This document shows, piece after piece, positions 17,734 to 25,762 of a DNA stretch of 44,010 nt. The notes below the pieces were generated by a model. The model did not search any database. It was given only the letters and a program-made list of their open reading frames with translations, and was not told where the DNA came from. Each line of letters opens with the position of its first letter. Position 1 is the stretch's first letter. Made by a program: the position numbers and the translations under genes. The stretch comes from Alphaproteobacteria bacterium (lineage in GTDB: Bacteria > Pseudomonadota > Alphaproteobacteria > Rhizobiales > Xanthobacteraceae), in assembly GCA_005884765.1 (NCBI GenBank), contig VAZV01000140.1, positions 1 to 44,010 on the forward strand. Reading direction: 5' to 3'.

Positions 17734-17870
17734 CCTGCCCTCCGCATCGTCGCGGTTACGTCGCTCATGTCAGGGAGAGAACATCGACACGATCGCTTGG
17801 TTCCTAATTCACTTTCGCTTGCGCGACTGCCTGTCGGCTGCGGCCTGTCGCGGCAAAGGCGGCTGGTCGT

Positions 17871-18641
17871 TCAAGGACGTGCAATCAGCAACGGCTGCAC
17901 GTTTGCGCCGCCCGCCATTCGGGGGTTCGACGGCTCGAAGTGCTCGCGCAGTTCCCGTTTCAGGACGAGCGCGCGCGCAACACCAAATGCGTCCTTCAGA
18001 CTTTTGGCTTGCCGGAGTGCGACGTTGAAAAAAGCATCGCCGAAATAGGTCCACTTGGCCTTGTCCCGGCAGCCGAACGATGGATGGTCGGCATCGGCCG
18101 CGGTGATGACCAGCATATCGGGGTTCGCGAGACGAGGGATGAAGACTCCGGAATAGCAGGCCGAGATGACCACCACCTTGTGTCGCACGCCCGTCCGCGC
18201 CAGCATTTCGGCGAGATTAGACGGCGTCAGCGTTTGCGTGAGCCGCCCTGCTTTGACCGCAAGGCCGTCGGGGGAGCCGTGCGAGGTGAGTATCAAAAAC
18301 AGAACATCGTTCTCGGCGTCCATCTCCTTGGCCGCCACCTGCAACGATTTGGCCAGTGCTTCGATCGTCGCACCTCCGCCTCTCTTCGAATTGTACTGCA
18401 CATTGATCGGCCCGTTCCCGAACCGGCTCGCTACGACCTGAGCCGCGCCGGTCGCCTCGCTTTTGAACACGCCTTGATCGCCGAAAAGGCCGAAGGAGAC
18501 CACGCTGACCTTGCCGGCATCCTCGACGGCATGCACCGGCGTAACCGGCGGCACGACGGTCAAAGCAAAAGCGATGAGCGGCGCGGCGAGCCGGCTGATC
18601 CAAGACTTGAACCAAGACTTGATCCAGCACTTGGACTTCAT
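17871..18641 (-). CDS. Secreted C13 (legumain/caspase-like) cysteine peptidase family protein
   Basis: This 256-residue protein starts at the ATG at 18641; the frame is open farther upstream but without a sensible protein. An N-terminal signal sequence is visible (SRLAAPLIAFALTVVPPVTPVHA). The mature domain starts at about residue 40 and has the C13 catalytic dyad: H121 in LTSHGSPDG and C162 in VVISACYSGVFI. These are the HG and SACxSG motifs shared by legumains, GPI-transamidase and their bacterial relatives. The position between the dyad residues (about 41) fits the family. A periplasmic location is inferred from the signal sequence. Target and role are unknown. It does not obviously belong to the aromatic cluster downstream of its start. 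Confidence 0.85.
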   Translation of the reverse strand: MKSKCWIKSWFKSWISRLAAPLIAFALTVVPPVTPVHAVEDAGKVSVVSFGLFGDQGVFKSEATGAAQVVASRFGNGPINVQYNSKRGGGATIEALAKSLQVAAKEMDAENDVLFLILTSHGSPDGLAVKAGRLTQTLTPSNLAEMLARTGVRHKVVVISACYSGVFIPRLANPDMLVITAADADHPSFGCRDKAKWTYFGDAFFNVALRQAKSLKDAFGVARALVLKRELREHFEPSNPRMAGGANVQPLLIARP

Positions 18642-18786
18642 GGTCGGCCTCGTTTCATGATCGCCACCATAGCGGACAGCACAAATGGAATCGCGGAATA
18701 TCGGGTCAGTCTCCATTCCGGCACTATTGCGACGTCGCCGCGCTCCCTCTCGAGTGAATTTTCCCAAGTTGCGGTGACGCACGCCC

Positions 18787-19995
18787 TCATTCCCCCGCCG
18801 CCACCGGCAGCTTTTCGATCGAGCGCAGCCCGGGCCGTCTGAGCCAACGAATCTCATCCGGCGCGACCGCCAATTGAAGTTTTGGCCAGCGCGTGAATAG
18901 CGCCTGGAGTGCGCACGCCGCTTCAATGCGCGCAAGCTGATGGCCGAGGCAGAAATGGATTCCGGTGCCGAACGACAGATGCCGGTTCGGCTTGCGCTCC
19001 AGATCGAGCCGATCGGGATTGTCGTTGGCCGCCGGATCCAGGTTCGCTGCAACGATCATGGCCATGATCCTGTCGCCCTTCTTCAATCCGACGCCGTCGA
19101 GCTCCAGGGTCTTTCGCACATAGCGCGGCTTTGAGAATTGCACAGGCGAGACGAAGCGCAGGAATTCCTCGATCGCAAGGCCGGCGCGGTGCCAGTCTTG
19201 TGCCAGCCAATCGCGCCGTTCGGGCGCTTTGAGAAGCTCGTAGACCGATCCGCTGATCAGATGCGTCGTGGTGTCCGAGCCCGCCGCCAGCAACAGAAAC
19301 AGCATCGATACCATTTCGTCGCCGCTGATGCGCCCGCCTTCCATTTCGACCCGCACCAGCTCGGCGATCAATCCCTCGCCGCCTTCCTTGCGGGCCACTT
19401 GCAAGCGCTCCGCCATATAGCGCCGCATCTTCCGGATGGTCCCGATCATGCGCAGGAAGCCGATGACGCCCGTGAACTCGACCCTCGCCCTCGCCCAGGC
19501 GATGAATTGCGGCCGGTCGGCCCGCGGCAGGCCCAACAGCTCGCAAATCACTGATAGCGGCAGCGTCTGCGCATAGCGCGCAACAAGGTCGGCCGGGCTT
19601 CCTGCGGCAAACAGCTCGGCGGCAAGATCATCGGCGATGGCACGAATGCGCGGCTCCATCTCGAGCACGGCGCGGCGGCGGAAGGCCTCGTCGACGATGC
19701 CGCGCAGGCGGGTGTGGTCGGGCTCGTCGGTGGTCAACATGTTGTTGGCAAGCGTCGCGATGAGGGAAGGCATCCACCAGCGCAGGCCCGCGACCGCCCC
19801 GTCGTCCTTCCTTAAGCTGAAGGTTGCGGTGTCCTTCAGCACACGGGCAGTCGCCTCGTAGGTCGTGGTGACCCACACCTTGCCCAAGATCGGGAACTTC
19901 GCCGCGACCACGGGCGCGGACGCCCGCAGACTTGCCACGACCGCGGCGGGATCACGAAAGAATTCTTCGCTGGCGAAATCGACACGCGGGGCCAT
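18787..19995 (-). CDS. Cytochrome P450 monooxygenase
   Basis: This 402-residue soluble bacterial P450 has no membrane anchor. The I-helix oxygen-binding motif is LLLAAGSDTTTHLIS (about residue 235). The ExxR K-helix motif is EFLR in AIEEFLRFVSPVQ, and the heme-ligand loop is LSFGTGIHFCLGHQLARIE with the cysteine thiolate ligand (about residue 347). A GGGAG ribosome site lies six bases before the start. It is the last gene of the TetR-led aromatic cluster, after the VOC dioxygenase with a gap of about 80 bases. No ferredoxin or reductase is encoded beside it, so electron partners must come from elsewhere. A role in hydroxylating or O-demethylating an aromatic precursor is inferred from neighbours only. 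Confidence 0.95.
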   Translation of the reverse strand: MAPRVDFASEEFFRDPAAVVASLRASAPVVAAKFPILGKVWVTTTYEATARVLKDTATFSLRKDDGAVAGLRWWMPSLIATLANNMLTTDEPDHTRLRGIVDEAFRRRAVLEMEPRIRAIADDLAAELFAAGSPADLVARYAQTLPLSVICELLGLPRADRPQFIAWARARVEFTGVIGFLRMIGTIRKMRRYMAERLQVARKEGGEGLIAELVRVEMEGGRISGDEMVSMLFLLLAAGSDTTTHLISGSVYELLKAPERRDWLAQDWHRAGLAIEEFLRFVSPVQFSKPRYVRKTLELDGVGLKKGDRIMAMIVAANLDPAANDNPDRLDLERKPNRHLSFGTGIHFCLGHQLARIEAACALQALFTRWPKLQLAVAPDEIRWLRRPGLRSIEKLPVAAGE

Positions 19996-20075
19996 CGATT
20001 ACTCCCGGCTCTCGTTCACGCCCTCCGCTAGATGGGGCGCGACCTGACGGATACAAGCCGCGAATCGCTGTTGCT

Positions 20076-21026
20076 TCAAACCGGCGGCGTGCCGTGGGTG
20101 TGAAAAGATTCGATCGTCTTCAAGCCCCACGCTTGCCCCTTCTTGCGCTCCTCCTCGGTCCACACGATCGGCTTCCAGTCCGGCGCGAGGATCAGCCGCG
20201 CGCCGGCATTGGCGACCTCGACGCGGTTGCCGCCGGGCTCGTAGACATAAAGGAACAAGGTCTGCTGGATCGCATGCTTGTGCGGACCGGTCTCGATATA
20301 GACGCCGTTTTCGAGAAATATGTCGGCGGCGCGCAGGATCTCCTCGCGGCTGTCGAGCGCGTAGGTGACGTGATGGAAGCGGCCGGGCTTGCCAAAGTGG
20401 TCGCGGGTGTAGGCGAAATCGTAGCTCTTGTTCGACATCGTCATCCACATCGCGGCTTCCGTGCCGTCGTTGAGCACGATCTGCTCCGTCAGCCGACAGC
20501 CGAGATAGTTTTCGAAGAAGATGCGGTTCGCCCTGATGTCGACGGCGAGGCAATTGAGGTGGTCGAGGCGGCGGACGTTGACGCCGCGCGCCGGAAAGCG
20601 CTGCGCCTGGTTCTTCAAGGCGGGCTTGAGTTCGGGCGGCGGCTGGTACCATTCCGTCTCGTAATAGAGCTCGATGACATGGCCGTCGGGATCGCGGCAG
20701 CGAAAAGTCGGCCCCTGCCCCATGTCGCCGTCGGTCCAACCGATCTCGAATTCGGAGCCCTTGAGTGCGGCGACGCGCCGCTCCAGCGCCTGCGGGCTGC
20801 GGGCGCGCAGCGCCATGTGCTCCATGCCCGAGGTGTTGGACGCCGTCAGCTTGAGCGAATAGCGCTCATAATCGTCCCAGCCGCGCAAATAGACCGAGGA
20901 GCCCTTTTGGCCGCTGACCGTCATGCCCATGACGTCGACAAAGAATTTCAGGCTCTCGTCTGGCTTCGGCGTCAGCAATTCCATGTGGCCGAGATGGGCG
21001 AGATCGAAGATCGGTTCCGGGTTCAT
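20076..21026 (-). CDS. VOC-fold extradiol ring-cleavage dioxygenase (catechol 2,3-dioxygenase-like) with a His-to-Tyr change
   Basis: This 316-residue two-domain VOC protein is likely to be a type I extradiol dioxygenase. The C-terminal domain has the iron-binding facial triad H156 (RRLDHLN), H219 (RFHHVTY) and E270 (GNRVEV). Spacing is nearly that of XylE (153/214/265). The acid-base pair matches too: H251 (in GPHKHAIQ) and Y260. The conserved second-sphere His that follows SxKx (KAHDVAF in XylE, His199) is Tyr202 here (SNKSYDFAY, codon at 20421-20423), which may alter oxygen activation. The N-terminal domain (AHLGHMELLTP to GHVIELYY) is the non-catalytic VOC half. An AAGGA ribosome site precedes the start. 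Its neighbours (decarboxylase-like, aldolase, hydratase, lactonase) indicate an aromatic ring-cleavage role. Confidence 0.88.
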   Translation of the reverse strand: MNPEPIFDLAHLGHMELLTPKPDESLKFFVDVMGMTVSGQKGSSVYLRGWDDYERYSLKLTASNTSGMEHMALRARSPQALERRVAALKGSEFEIGWTDGDMGQGPTFRCRDPDGHVIELYYETEWYQPPPELKPALKNQAQRFPARGVNVRRLDHLNCLAVDIRANRIFFENYLGCRLTEQIVLNDGTEAAMWMTMSNKSYDFAYTRDHFGKPGRFHHVTYALDSREEILRAADIFLENGVYIETGPHKHAIQQTLFLYVYEPGGNRVEVANAGARLILAPDWKPIVWTEEERKKGQAWGLKTIESFHTHGTPPV

Positions 21027-21038
21027 TCGAGTTTTTCC

Positions 21039-21983
21039 TTAAGGCTTCCCGCCATTGCGAGGAGCAACGCGACGAAGCAATCCAGAGTCGCCATGCCGTG
21101 CCATGGATTGCTTCGCTTCGCTCGCAATGACGGTTTCTTGGCACAATGCCCGCGTCACATCGTCGAACAGTTCATCGACTTTGAACGCGCGCGGGATGAG
21201 TCCCTGCTGTGCGGAATAGCGCGTGATCAATTCCAGCGAGCGATGCATTTCATCCGCGCGGAATTTCGGCGCGGCCGGTGAGGCCTCAGCGGATTGCGCG
21301 AGCAGCCGATGAACCTCGCGCACGATATCCGGATGCTTGTCGGACAACGCGCGGCTCACCACCACCATATGGTTGATCGGCAGCACCTTGTGCTTCGCAA
21401 ACCAGGTTTTCTCTTCCATCCCGGCGTTGGCAAACAACGGCCTCAAATCGGGGTGGTCGGATTTCTCGCCGAGCACCGCATCGAGCTCGCCGTCAACAAG
21501 CATCTGGACGACCTGCTTGCCCGGTGGCGCCCGCTTGGTCGTATCGACATATTCAGCGACATGGGCATCCTCGAACGTCACCCAATTGATCGAATTGAGG
21601 TCGATACCATGATCATTGGCGAGAATGCCGCGCAGCCAGGCGCCGGTCGTGGTGGTGAAGGAACGGATGCCGACGCGCTTGCCGTTCAGATCGGCCGGCT
21701 TCAGCGTGCCGTGCCTGCCATTGTAGAGCGCGTAGGCGTGTTGAAACCGCGCCACCACCACGTTGGGCAGCAGCACCATCGGTTTGCCAACGCTTTTCGC
21801 CATCAGATAAGTGACGATCGCCATCTCCGAGACGTCGAACGCCCCTTCGCGGACCATCGGCTTGAAGCCCTTGTTGGTCGGCGAGTAGTCCACGAAATCG
21901 AAGCTGACCAGATCCGACTTGACCGAGCCGTTCTTCAGCGCAGCCGTGCCGGGATGGTCGCCGAGTAGCGTGCGCAGGCGCAT
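21039..21983 (-). CDS. 4,5-Dihydroxyphthalate decarboxylase-like (SBP-fold) protein, C-terminus extended by a palindromic repeat
   Basis: This is a protein of about 314 residues from the ATG at 21983, preceded by GAGG (a GTG two codons upstream is less likely). It has no signal peptide, unlike ordinary binding proteins, so a cytoplasmic enzyme of the 4,5-dihydroxyphthalate decarboxylase (Pht5) group is more likely than an ABC binding protein. Family features are AFDVSEMAIVTYLMAKSVGKPMVLLP, LNGKRVGIRSFTTTTGAWLRGILANDHGID, WVTFEDAHVAEY, and LVDGELDAVLGE. The last ~34 residues (from about CQETVIASEAKQSMARH) come from a palindromic repeat at 21053-21130 and are not part of the fold. It follows the RraA gene directly. 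The alternative is an orphan NMT1/THI5-type binding protein. Confidence 0.8.
   Translation of the reverse strand: MRLRTLLGDHPGTAALKNGSVKSDLVSFDFVDYSPTNKGFKPMVREGAFDVSEMAIVTYLMAKSVGKPMVLLPNVVVARFQHAYALYNGRHGTLKPADLNGKRVGIRSFTTTTGAWLRGILANDHGIDLNSINWVTFEDAHVAEYVDTTKRAPPGKQVVQMLVDGELDAVLGEKSDHPDLRPLFANAGMEEKTWFAKHKVLPINHMVVVSRALSDKHPDIVREVHRLLAQSAEASPAAPKFRADEMHRSLELITRYSAQQGLIPRAFKVDELFDDVTRALCQETVIASEAKQSMARHGDSGLLRRVAPRNGGKP
21053..21130. repeat. Imperfect palindromic repeat element (VIASEAKQS type) within the decarboxylase-like gene
   Basis: Two arms of about 27-32 bases face each other: CATTGCGAG...GAAGCAATCCA on the left (21053-21084) and TGGATTGC...CTCGCAATGA on the right (21104-21130). 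They share at least 9 and 11 bp at their ends, with a short spacer (GAGTCGCCATGCCGTGCCA). Elements beginning CATTGCGAG-GAGC and ending GAAGCAATCC are dispersed palindromic repeats known from Bradyrhizobium and Rhodopseudomonas genomes. Here one has landed in the 3' end of the gene and supplies its last codons and stop. Confidence 0.8.
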
Positions 21984-21990
21984 CGTCACC

Positions 21991-22683
21991 TCAGTCCTCC
22001 TCCGGCTCGTCGATATAGACGAGGCCTGCCTTCTTGAGCTGATCGCGCATGTTGTACATGTCGAGGCCGAGCACGCCCGCGGCCAATTGCTTGCGCTTGC
22101 CCTCCTCGTCGGCGTGACGCTTTTCAGCCCTCACCGCGACGTCGGCGGCATCCTTGCGGCGAATGACGACGACGCCGTCATCGTCGGCGATCACGGCATC
22201 GCCCGGAATTACGTTGATGCCGGCGCAGACCACGGGAACGTTGACGGCGCCGAGCGACGCTTTCACCGTGCCCTTGGCGGAAATCGCTTTCGACCACACC
22301 GGAAAGCCCATTTCGCGAAGCGACTTGGCGTCGCGGACGCCGGCATCGATCACAAGCCCGGTGACGCCGCGCGCCATCAGCGAGGTCGCCAAGAGGTCGC
22401 CGAACATGCCGTCGGTGTTATCGGCGCTGCATCCGACCACCAGGATATCGCCGGGCCTGCACTGCTCGACGGCGACATGGATCATCCAGTTGTCGCCGGG
22501 ATGCACCAGTGCCGTCACCGCCGTTCCCGCCGCCTCGCCGCCCGCCCACACTGGCCGCAGGTATGGCTTCATCAGGCCGGCGCGGCCGTAGGCCTCGTGC
22601 ACCGTAGCTACGCCGAGCGCACCGAGCCGTTTGACCAGCGCAGCGTCTGTCCGTTGGATATTGCGGACGACAACCGTCTTCAT
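21991..22683 (-). CDS. RraA-family 4-carboxy-4-hydroxy-2-oxoadipate aldolase / oxaloacetate decarboxylase
   Basis: This 230-residue protein of the class II RraA/HMG aldolase family would split 4-carboxy-4-hydroxy-2-oxoadipate into pyruvate and oxaloacetate, the last step of protocatechuate 4,5-cleavage and gallate breakdown. Key motifs are G95-D96-L97-L98 (MFGDLLATSL) and R117-D118 in IDAGVRDAKS, with the 21-residue spacing found in the Pseudomonas enzyme (divalent metal and substrate sites). The length is like LigK/GalC/PmdF. GGAGG precedes the ATG by seven bases, and the start overlaps the galB-like stop by 4 bases (ATGA). RraA-type ribonuclease inhibitors are shorter and lack this context, so the aldolase role is favoured. 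Confidence 0.88.
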   Translation of the reverse strand: MKTVVVRNIQRTDAALVKRLGALGVATVHEAYGRAGLMKPYLRPVWAGGEAAGTAVTALVHPGDNWMIHVAVEQCRPGDILVVGCSADNTDGMFGDLLATSLMARGVTGLVIDAGVRDAKSLREMGFPVWSKAISAKGTVKASLGAVNVPVVCAGINVIPGDAVIADDDGVVVIRRKDAADVAVRAEKRHADEEGKRKQLAAGVLGLDMYNMRDQLKKAGLVYIDEPEED

Positions 22684-23393
22684 ATCAATTCCTCCACCGC
22701 TGTCGGAAACAATCGCTGATAGGCCTCGCCATAGGTCATCGCCTTGCCCGAATTGCGTCCGCCCTGCATGCCCCGCTGCAGCGCGACCCGCTCGTAGTAC
22801 GCCCAGAGATGCTTTTGCGCGGCCAGGATTTCAAACGTCTTGCGCTTGATGTCCCAGACCTCGTCGATGTTGAGGATCACCTGCGGCTTGAAATTGCACA
22901 TCTCGGGCTGATGCGGCTCGAACAGGAATACCGGCGGCGCGGAATACTGGTATTTCGCGTCGGGCTTGTGACCCATGGCTTGGGCCACGACGCGCGTCTG
23001 CTGCGCGAAATGCGCCGCATCGGGATGATCGAAATTGTAGGGATCCTCGAGCGCATGCGTCAGCACGAAGCCGGGATTGAGTTCTCGATAGATGTCGACC
23101 ATCCGATCGAAGTGCTGCTCGTTGAGCTTCAGTGGATAGTCGCCGCAATCAAAGAACTCGATTTCCGCGCCCAACAATTTTGCCGCGCGTTCCGCCTCAT
23201 CCTTGCGGCCAGCCTTGACGGAGGCAAGCGTGGCGCCGGCCTCTTTCCAGGCGAATTGGCTTTCGCCGCGCTCGCCATAGGACAAACAGACAATCTTCAT
23301 CCGATAGCCGCGCTTGGCGTGCAGCGCGATCGCGCCGCCGGCGCGCCAGACGAAGTCGCCGGGATGGGCTGAGATCACAAGGCCGGTTTTCAT
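22680..23393 (-). CDS. galB: PIG-L/LmbE-family 4-oxalomesaconate hydratase (GalB-like)
   Basis: This 237-residue member of the PIG-L deacetylase superfamily opens with LVISAHPGDFVWRAGGAIALHAKRG. The DFVWRAGGAIA version of the zinc motif is the one seen in GalB, the 4-oxalomesaconate hydratase of gallate catabolism, rather than the AHPDDE of sugar deacetylases. Other matched segments are LSYGERGESQFAWKEAG, EIEFFDCGDYPLKL and HPDAAHFAQQTRVVAQAMG, which carry further metal ligands. Next to the aldolase (overlap 4 bp) and the lactonase, it gives three consecutive enzymes of the protocatechuate meta pathway. The reaction hydrates 4-oxalomesaconate to the aldolase substrate. Spontaneous N-deacetylase activity is the alternative. 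Confidence 0.82.
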   Translation of the reverse strand: MKTGLVISAHPGDFVWRAGGAIALHAKRGYRMKIVCLSYGERGESQFAWKEAGATLASVKAGRKDEAERAAKLLGAEIEFFDCGDYPLKLNEQHFDRMVDIYRELNPGFVLTHALEDPYNFDHPDAAHFAQQTRVVAQAMGHKPDAKYQYSAPPVFLFEPHQPEMCNFKPQVILNIDEVWDIKRKTFEILAAQKHLWAYYERVALQRGMQGGRNSGKAMTYGEAYQRLFPTAVEELI

Positions 23394-23459
23394 GGGATAA
23401 GCACTCCCTCTTCAATTGTCAGGACTATCTTGTCGTTGCGAGAAGCGCGGCGCGGACCT

Positions 23460-24761
23460 TTACGCCACCGCCGCCGCCAGGGTCTCTCCATTTAGTACGC
23501 GCTTCATGCGATCTTCATCCAGCGCCCTTTCCCACTTGGCAACCGCGATCGTTGCCACCGCATTGCCGAGCAGATTTGTCGGCCTGAGCGCCTGCGACAT
23601 CAGCCGATGGATCCCGAGGACGAGCGCGACGCTTGCGACCGGAATCGCGCCGGTTGCCGAGAGCGTTGCCGCCAGCACGACGAAAGCCGCACCGGCCACG
23701 CCGGCCGCCCCCTTGGAGGTCACGAGCAGGATCAACAGCAGTCCGACCTGCTGACTGAGATCGAATGGCGTATTGGTCGCCTGCGCCAGAAACACGGTGG
23801 CCGCGGCCAGATAGAGACACGTGCCGTCGAGATTGAACGAATAGCCGGTGGGTATCACGAGGCCAACCACGCTCTCCTCGCATCCCAGGTCTTCAAGCTT
23901 GGTGATCATGCGCGGCAGCACCGTTTCTGACGACGTCGTCGCGATGCAGATCAACAGCTCTTCCCAGATGTAGCGGATCAACTTCATCAAGCTAATTCCG
24001 CAGAGACGTGCGACCGGACCAAGGGCAACGATTACAAAGATGACGCATGTGAGATAAAACCCTGCGAGCAGCTTGCCGAGCGAGGCGAGCGAGCCGACGC
24101 CGAACTTGCCAACCGTGAACGCGATGCCGCCAAACGCCCCGATCGGCGCCGCCCACATCACAATCGCCACAACGGCAAAGATCATCTTGGCGCCGATATC
24201 GATAATGTCGACGAGCGGCTTGGCCCGGTCGCCCAGTTGCACCAGCGCGAAACCGCAAACGACCGAGATAAAGAGCACCTGCAGGATATTGGCTTCCGCA
24301 AAGGCCCCGACAAATGTGCCGGGAATGATGTTCATCAGGAACGGCACGAAGCCGACGGCGGCGGTTTGCTTGACATAGGGCTCCACCGCGCCGGCGTTGA
24401 TGGCGGCAGGGTCGATGTTCATCCCGACGCCTGGCTTCAACAGATTGACCGCGATCAGTCCGATGACCAGCGCGACTGTCGTCATGATCTCGAAATAGAC
24501 GATCGCCTTGATCGCGACGCGACCGACGCGGGCCATATCCGCCATATGCGCAATGCCATGCACGACCGTGCAGAAGATGATCGGCGCGATCAGCATCCGG
24601 ATCGCTTTGATGAAGGCGTCGCCAAGGGGTTGCATCCTGGCTGCAAGCTCGGGATCGGCGATCCCAAGCGCGATGCCGATCGCCATGGCGATCAGTACCT
24701 GCACCCACAATTCTTTCCACCAGGCCCTGGTGCGCCGCTTCTCGATCACCAGCGTCGTCAT
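23460..24761 (-). CDS. DctA-family dicarboxylate / amino acid:cation symporter
   Basis: This 433-residue inner-membrane transporter of the DAACS family has about 8 helices plus two re-entrant hairpins. Signatures are TTSSETVLPRMITKLEDLG (the SSETVLP hairpin), GLVIPTGYSFNLDGTCLYLAAATVFLAQA (NLDGT) and LLVTSKGAAGVAGAAFVVLAATLSATG. The N-terminal half (VLIAMAIGIALGIADPELA, AIKAIVYFEIMTTVALVIGLI) is normal. It sits between the lactonase and hydratase genes, 9 bases downstream of the former. This suggests uptake of an aromatic or dicarboxylate intermediate of the pathway; the substrate (for example a pyrone dicarboxylate or phthalate-type acid) is inference. Succinate-type DctA has the same motifs, so family evidence alone cannot decide. 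Confidence 0.9.
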   Translation of the reverse strand: MTTLVIEKRRTRAWWKELWVQVLIAMAIGIALGIADPELAARMQPLGDAFIKAIRMLIAPIIFCTVVHGIAHMADMARVGRVAIKAIVYFEIMTTVALVIGLIAVNLLKPGVGMNIDPAAINAGAVEPYVKQTAAVGFVPFLMNIIPGTFVGAFAEANILQVLFISVVCGFALVQLGDRAKPLVDIIDIGAKMIFAVVAIVMWAAPIGAFGGIAFTVGKFGVGSLASLGKLLAGFYLTCVIFVIVALGPVARLCGISLMKLIRYIWEELLICIATTSSETVLPRMITKLEDLGCEESVVGLVIPTGYSFNLDGTCLYLAAATVFLAQATNTPFDLSQQVGLLLILLVTSKGAAGVAGAAFVVLAATLSATGAIPVASVALVLGIHRLMSQALRPTNLLGNAVATIAVAKWERALDEDRMKRVLNGETLAAAVA

Positions 24762-24770
24762 CGGCGTCCC

Positions 24771-25646
24771 CTAATTATCGAATTCAAAAAGTCTTGCGGG
24801 ATTGGTCACAAGTACCTTCTGCTGCAACTCCGGGACCGGCGCGAACAGGGGAACGAGGTCGACCAGATCGCCGTCATTCGGCATCACCTTGACATTGGGG
24901 TGCGGCCAATCCGTGCCCCAGATGACCCGATCAGGAGCCGTCTCGACGATGCGCCGGGCGAACGGCACGGCATCGGCAAAGGGAGGCCCGGCCGAGGATA
25001 CACGCTCGCAGCCGCAGACCTTCACCCAGCATTTCTCGTCGCGCCTCATCAGCTCAATCAGCGTTCGGAACGAAAGCTGATTGAGGCCGTCCGCGGCCTT
25101 CACTCTTCCCATATGATCGATCGTGTAACGCACCGGAAGGCGCGCCAGCATCTCGGCATATTGGGGAAGATCGATGGCATCGAAGTGCAGATCCACGTGC
25201 CAGCCCAGCGGCGCGATCATTTGCACCACGCGGTCAAACACCCGCATATCGGGAACGCCGCCGAGATGGCGGACAAAATTGAACCGGCAGCCCCTGAAAC
25301 CTCCATCGTGAAGCTCACGCAGTTGCCGCTCGGTGATGCCGTCATCGATATTGGCGACCGCCCGGTAGGCGCCGCCGCTGGCGGCGATGGCATCGAGCGC
25401 AACGCGATTGTCGGTGCCATGCACGCTGGCATTGACGATAACCGCGCGGCCGACGCCGAGCTTTTCGTGCAACGCCTTGAAGGCGTCCAGCGGCGCGTCG
25501 GGAGGCGTGTACGGCCGATCCGGTGCATAAGGGTATTTCGCGCCCGGGCCGAAGATGTGGCAATGCGCATCGCACGCGAGATGCGGCAGCTTGAATTTCG
25601 GCGTTTTCGTATCGGGGTCGGGTCCCGGGATCGTCGGCGTGAACAT
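24771..25646 (-). CDS. ligI: Amidohydrolase, 2-pyrone-4,6-dicarboxylate lactonase (LigI/PmdD family)
   Basis: This is a lactonase of about 291 residues from the ATG at 25646 (AAGGAAG ribosome site); longer open frame upstream is unlikely. The amidohydrolase HxH motif is H28-C-H30 in LACDAHCHIFGPG. The close match to LigI/PmdD extends through PYAPDRPYTPPDAPL, IVNASVHGTDNR, GFRGCRFNFVRHLGG, IAPLGWHVDLHFDA, and YTIDHMGR. The metal or acid residue is D in IWGTDWPHPN. LigI hydrolyses 2-pyrone-4,6-dicarboxylate (PDC) to 4-oxalomesaconate in the protocatechuate 4,5-cleavage pathway, exactly the substrate of the neighbouring hydratase. It is the first enzyme gene after the TetR gene. Confidence 0.87.
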   Translation of the reverse strand: MFTPTIPGPDPDTKTPKFKLPHLACDAHCHIFGPGAKYPYAPDRPYTPPDAPLDAFKALHEKLGVGRAVIVNASVHGTDNRVALDAIAASGGAYRAVANIDDGITERQLRELHDGGFRGCRFNFVRHLGGVPDMRVFDRVVQMIAPLGWHVDLHFDAIDLPQYAEMLARLPVRYTIDHMGRVKAADGLNQLSFRTLIELMRRDEKCWVKVCGCERVSSAGPPFADAVPFARRIVETAPDRVIWGTDWPHPNVKVMPNDGDLVDLVPLFAPVPELQQKVLVTNPARLFEFDN

Positions 25647-25762
25647 GGCTTCCTTTGGACGAACTTGAGTAGTCGGACGGGATTGTCGAGTAGCGTTCCT
25701 CTTCCCTGGTTCAACCATTGCAGCCAACAAGCGCGCCAGCAGCGCGCCATGTCAGCCTTCGT

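Noticed and set aside
18642..19052. N-terminal extension of the C13 peptidase frame
   Set aside because: Overlaps the P450 end and lacks a start signal; the signal peptide begins at the ATG at 18641.
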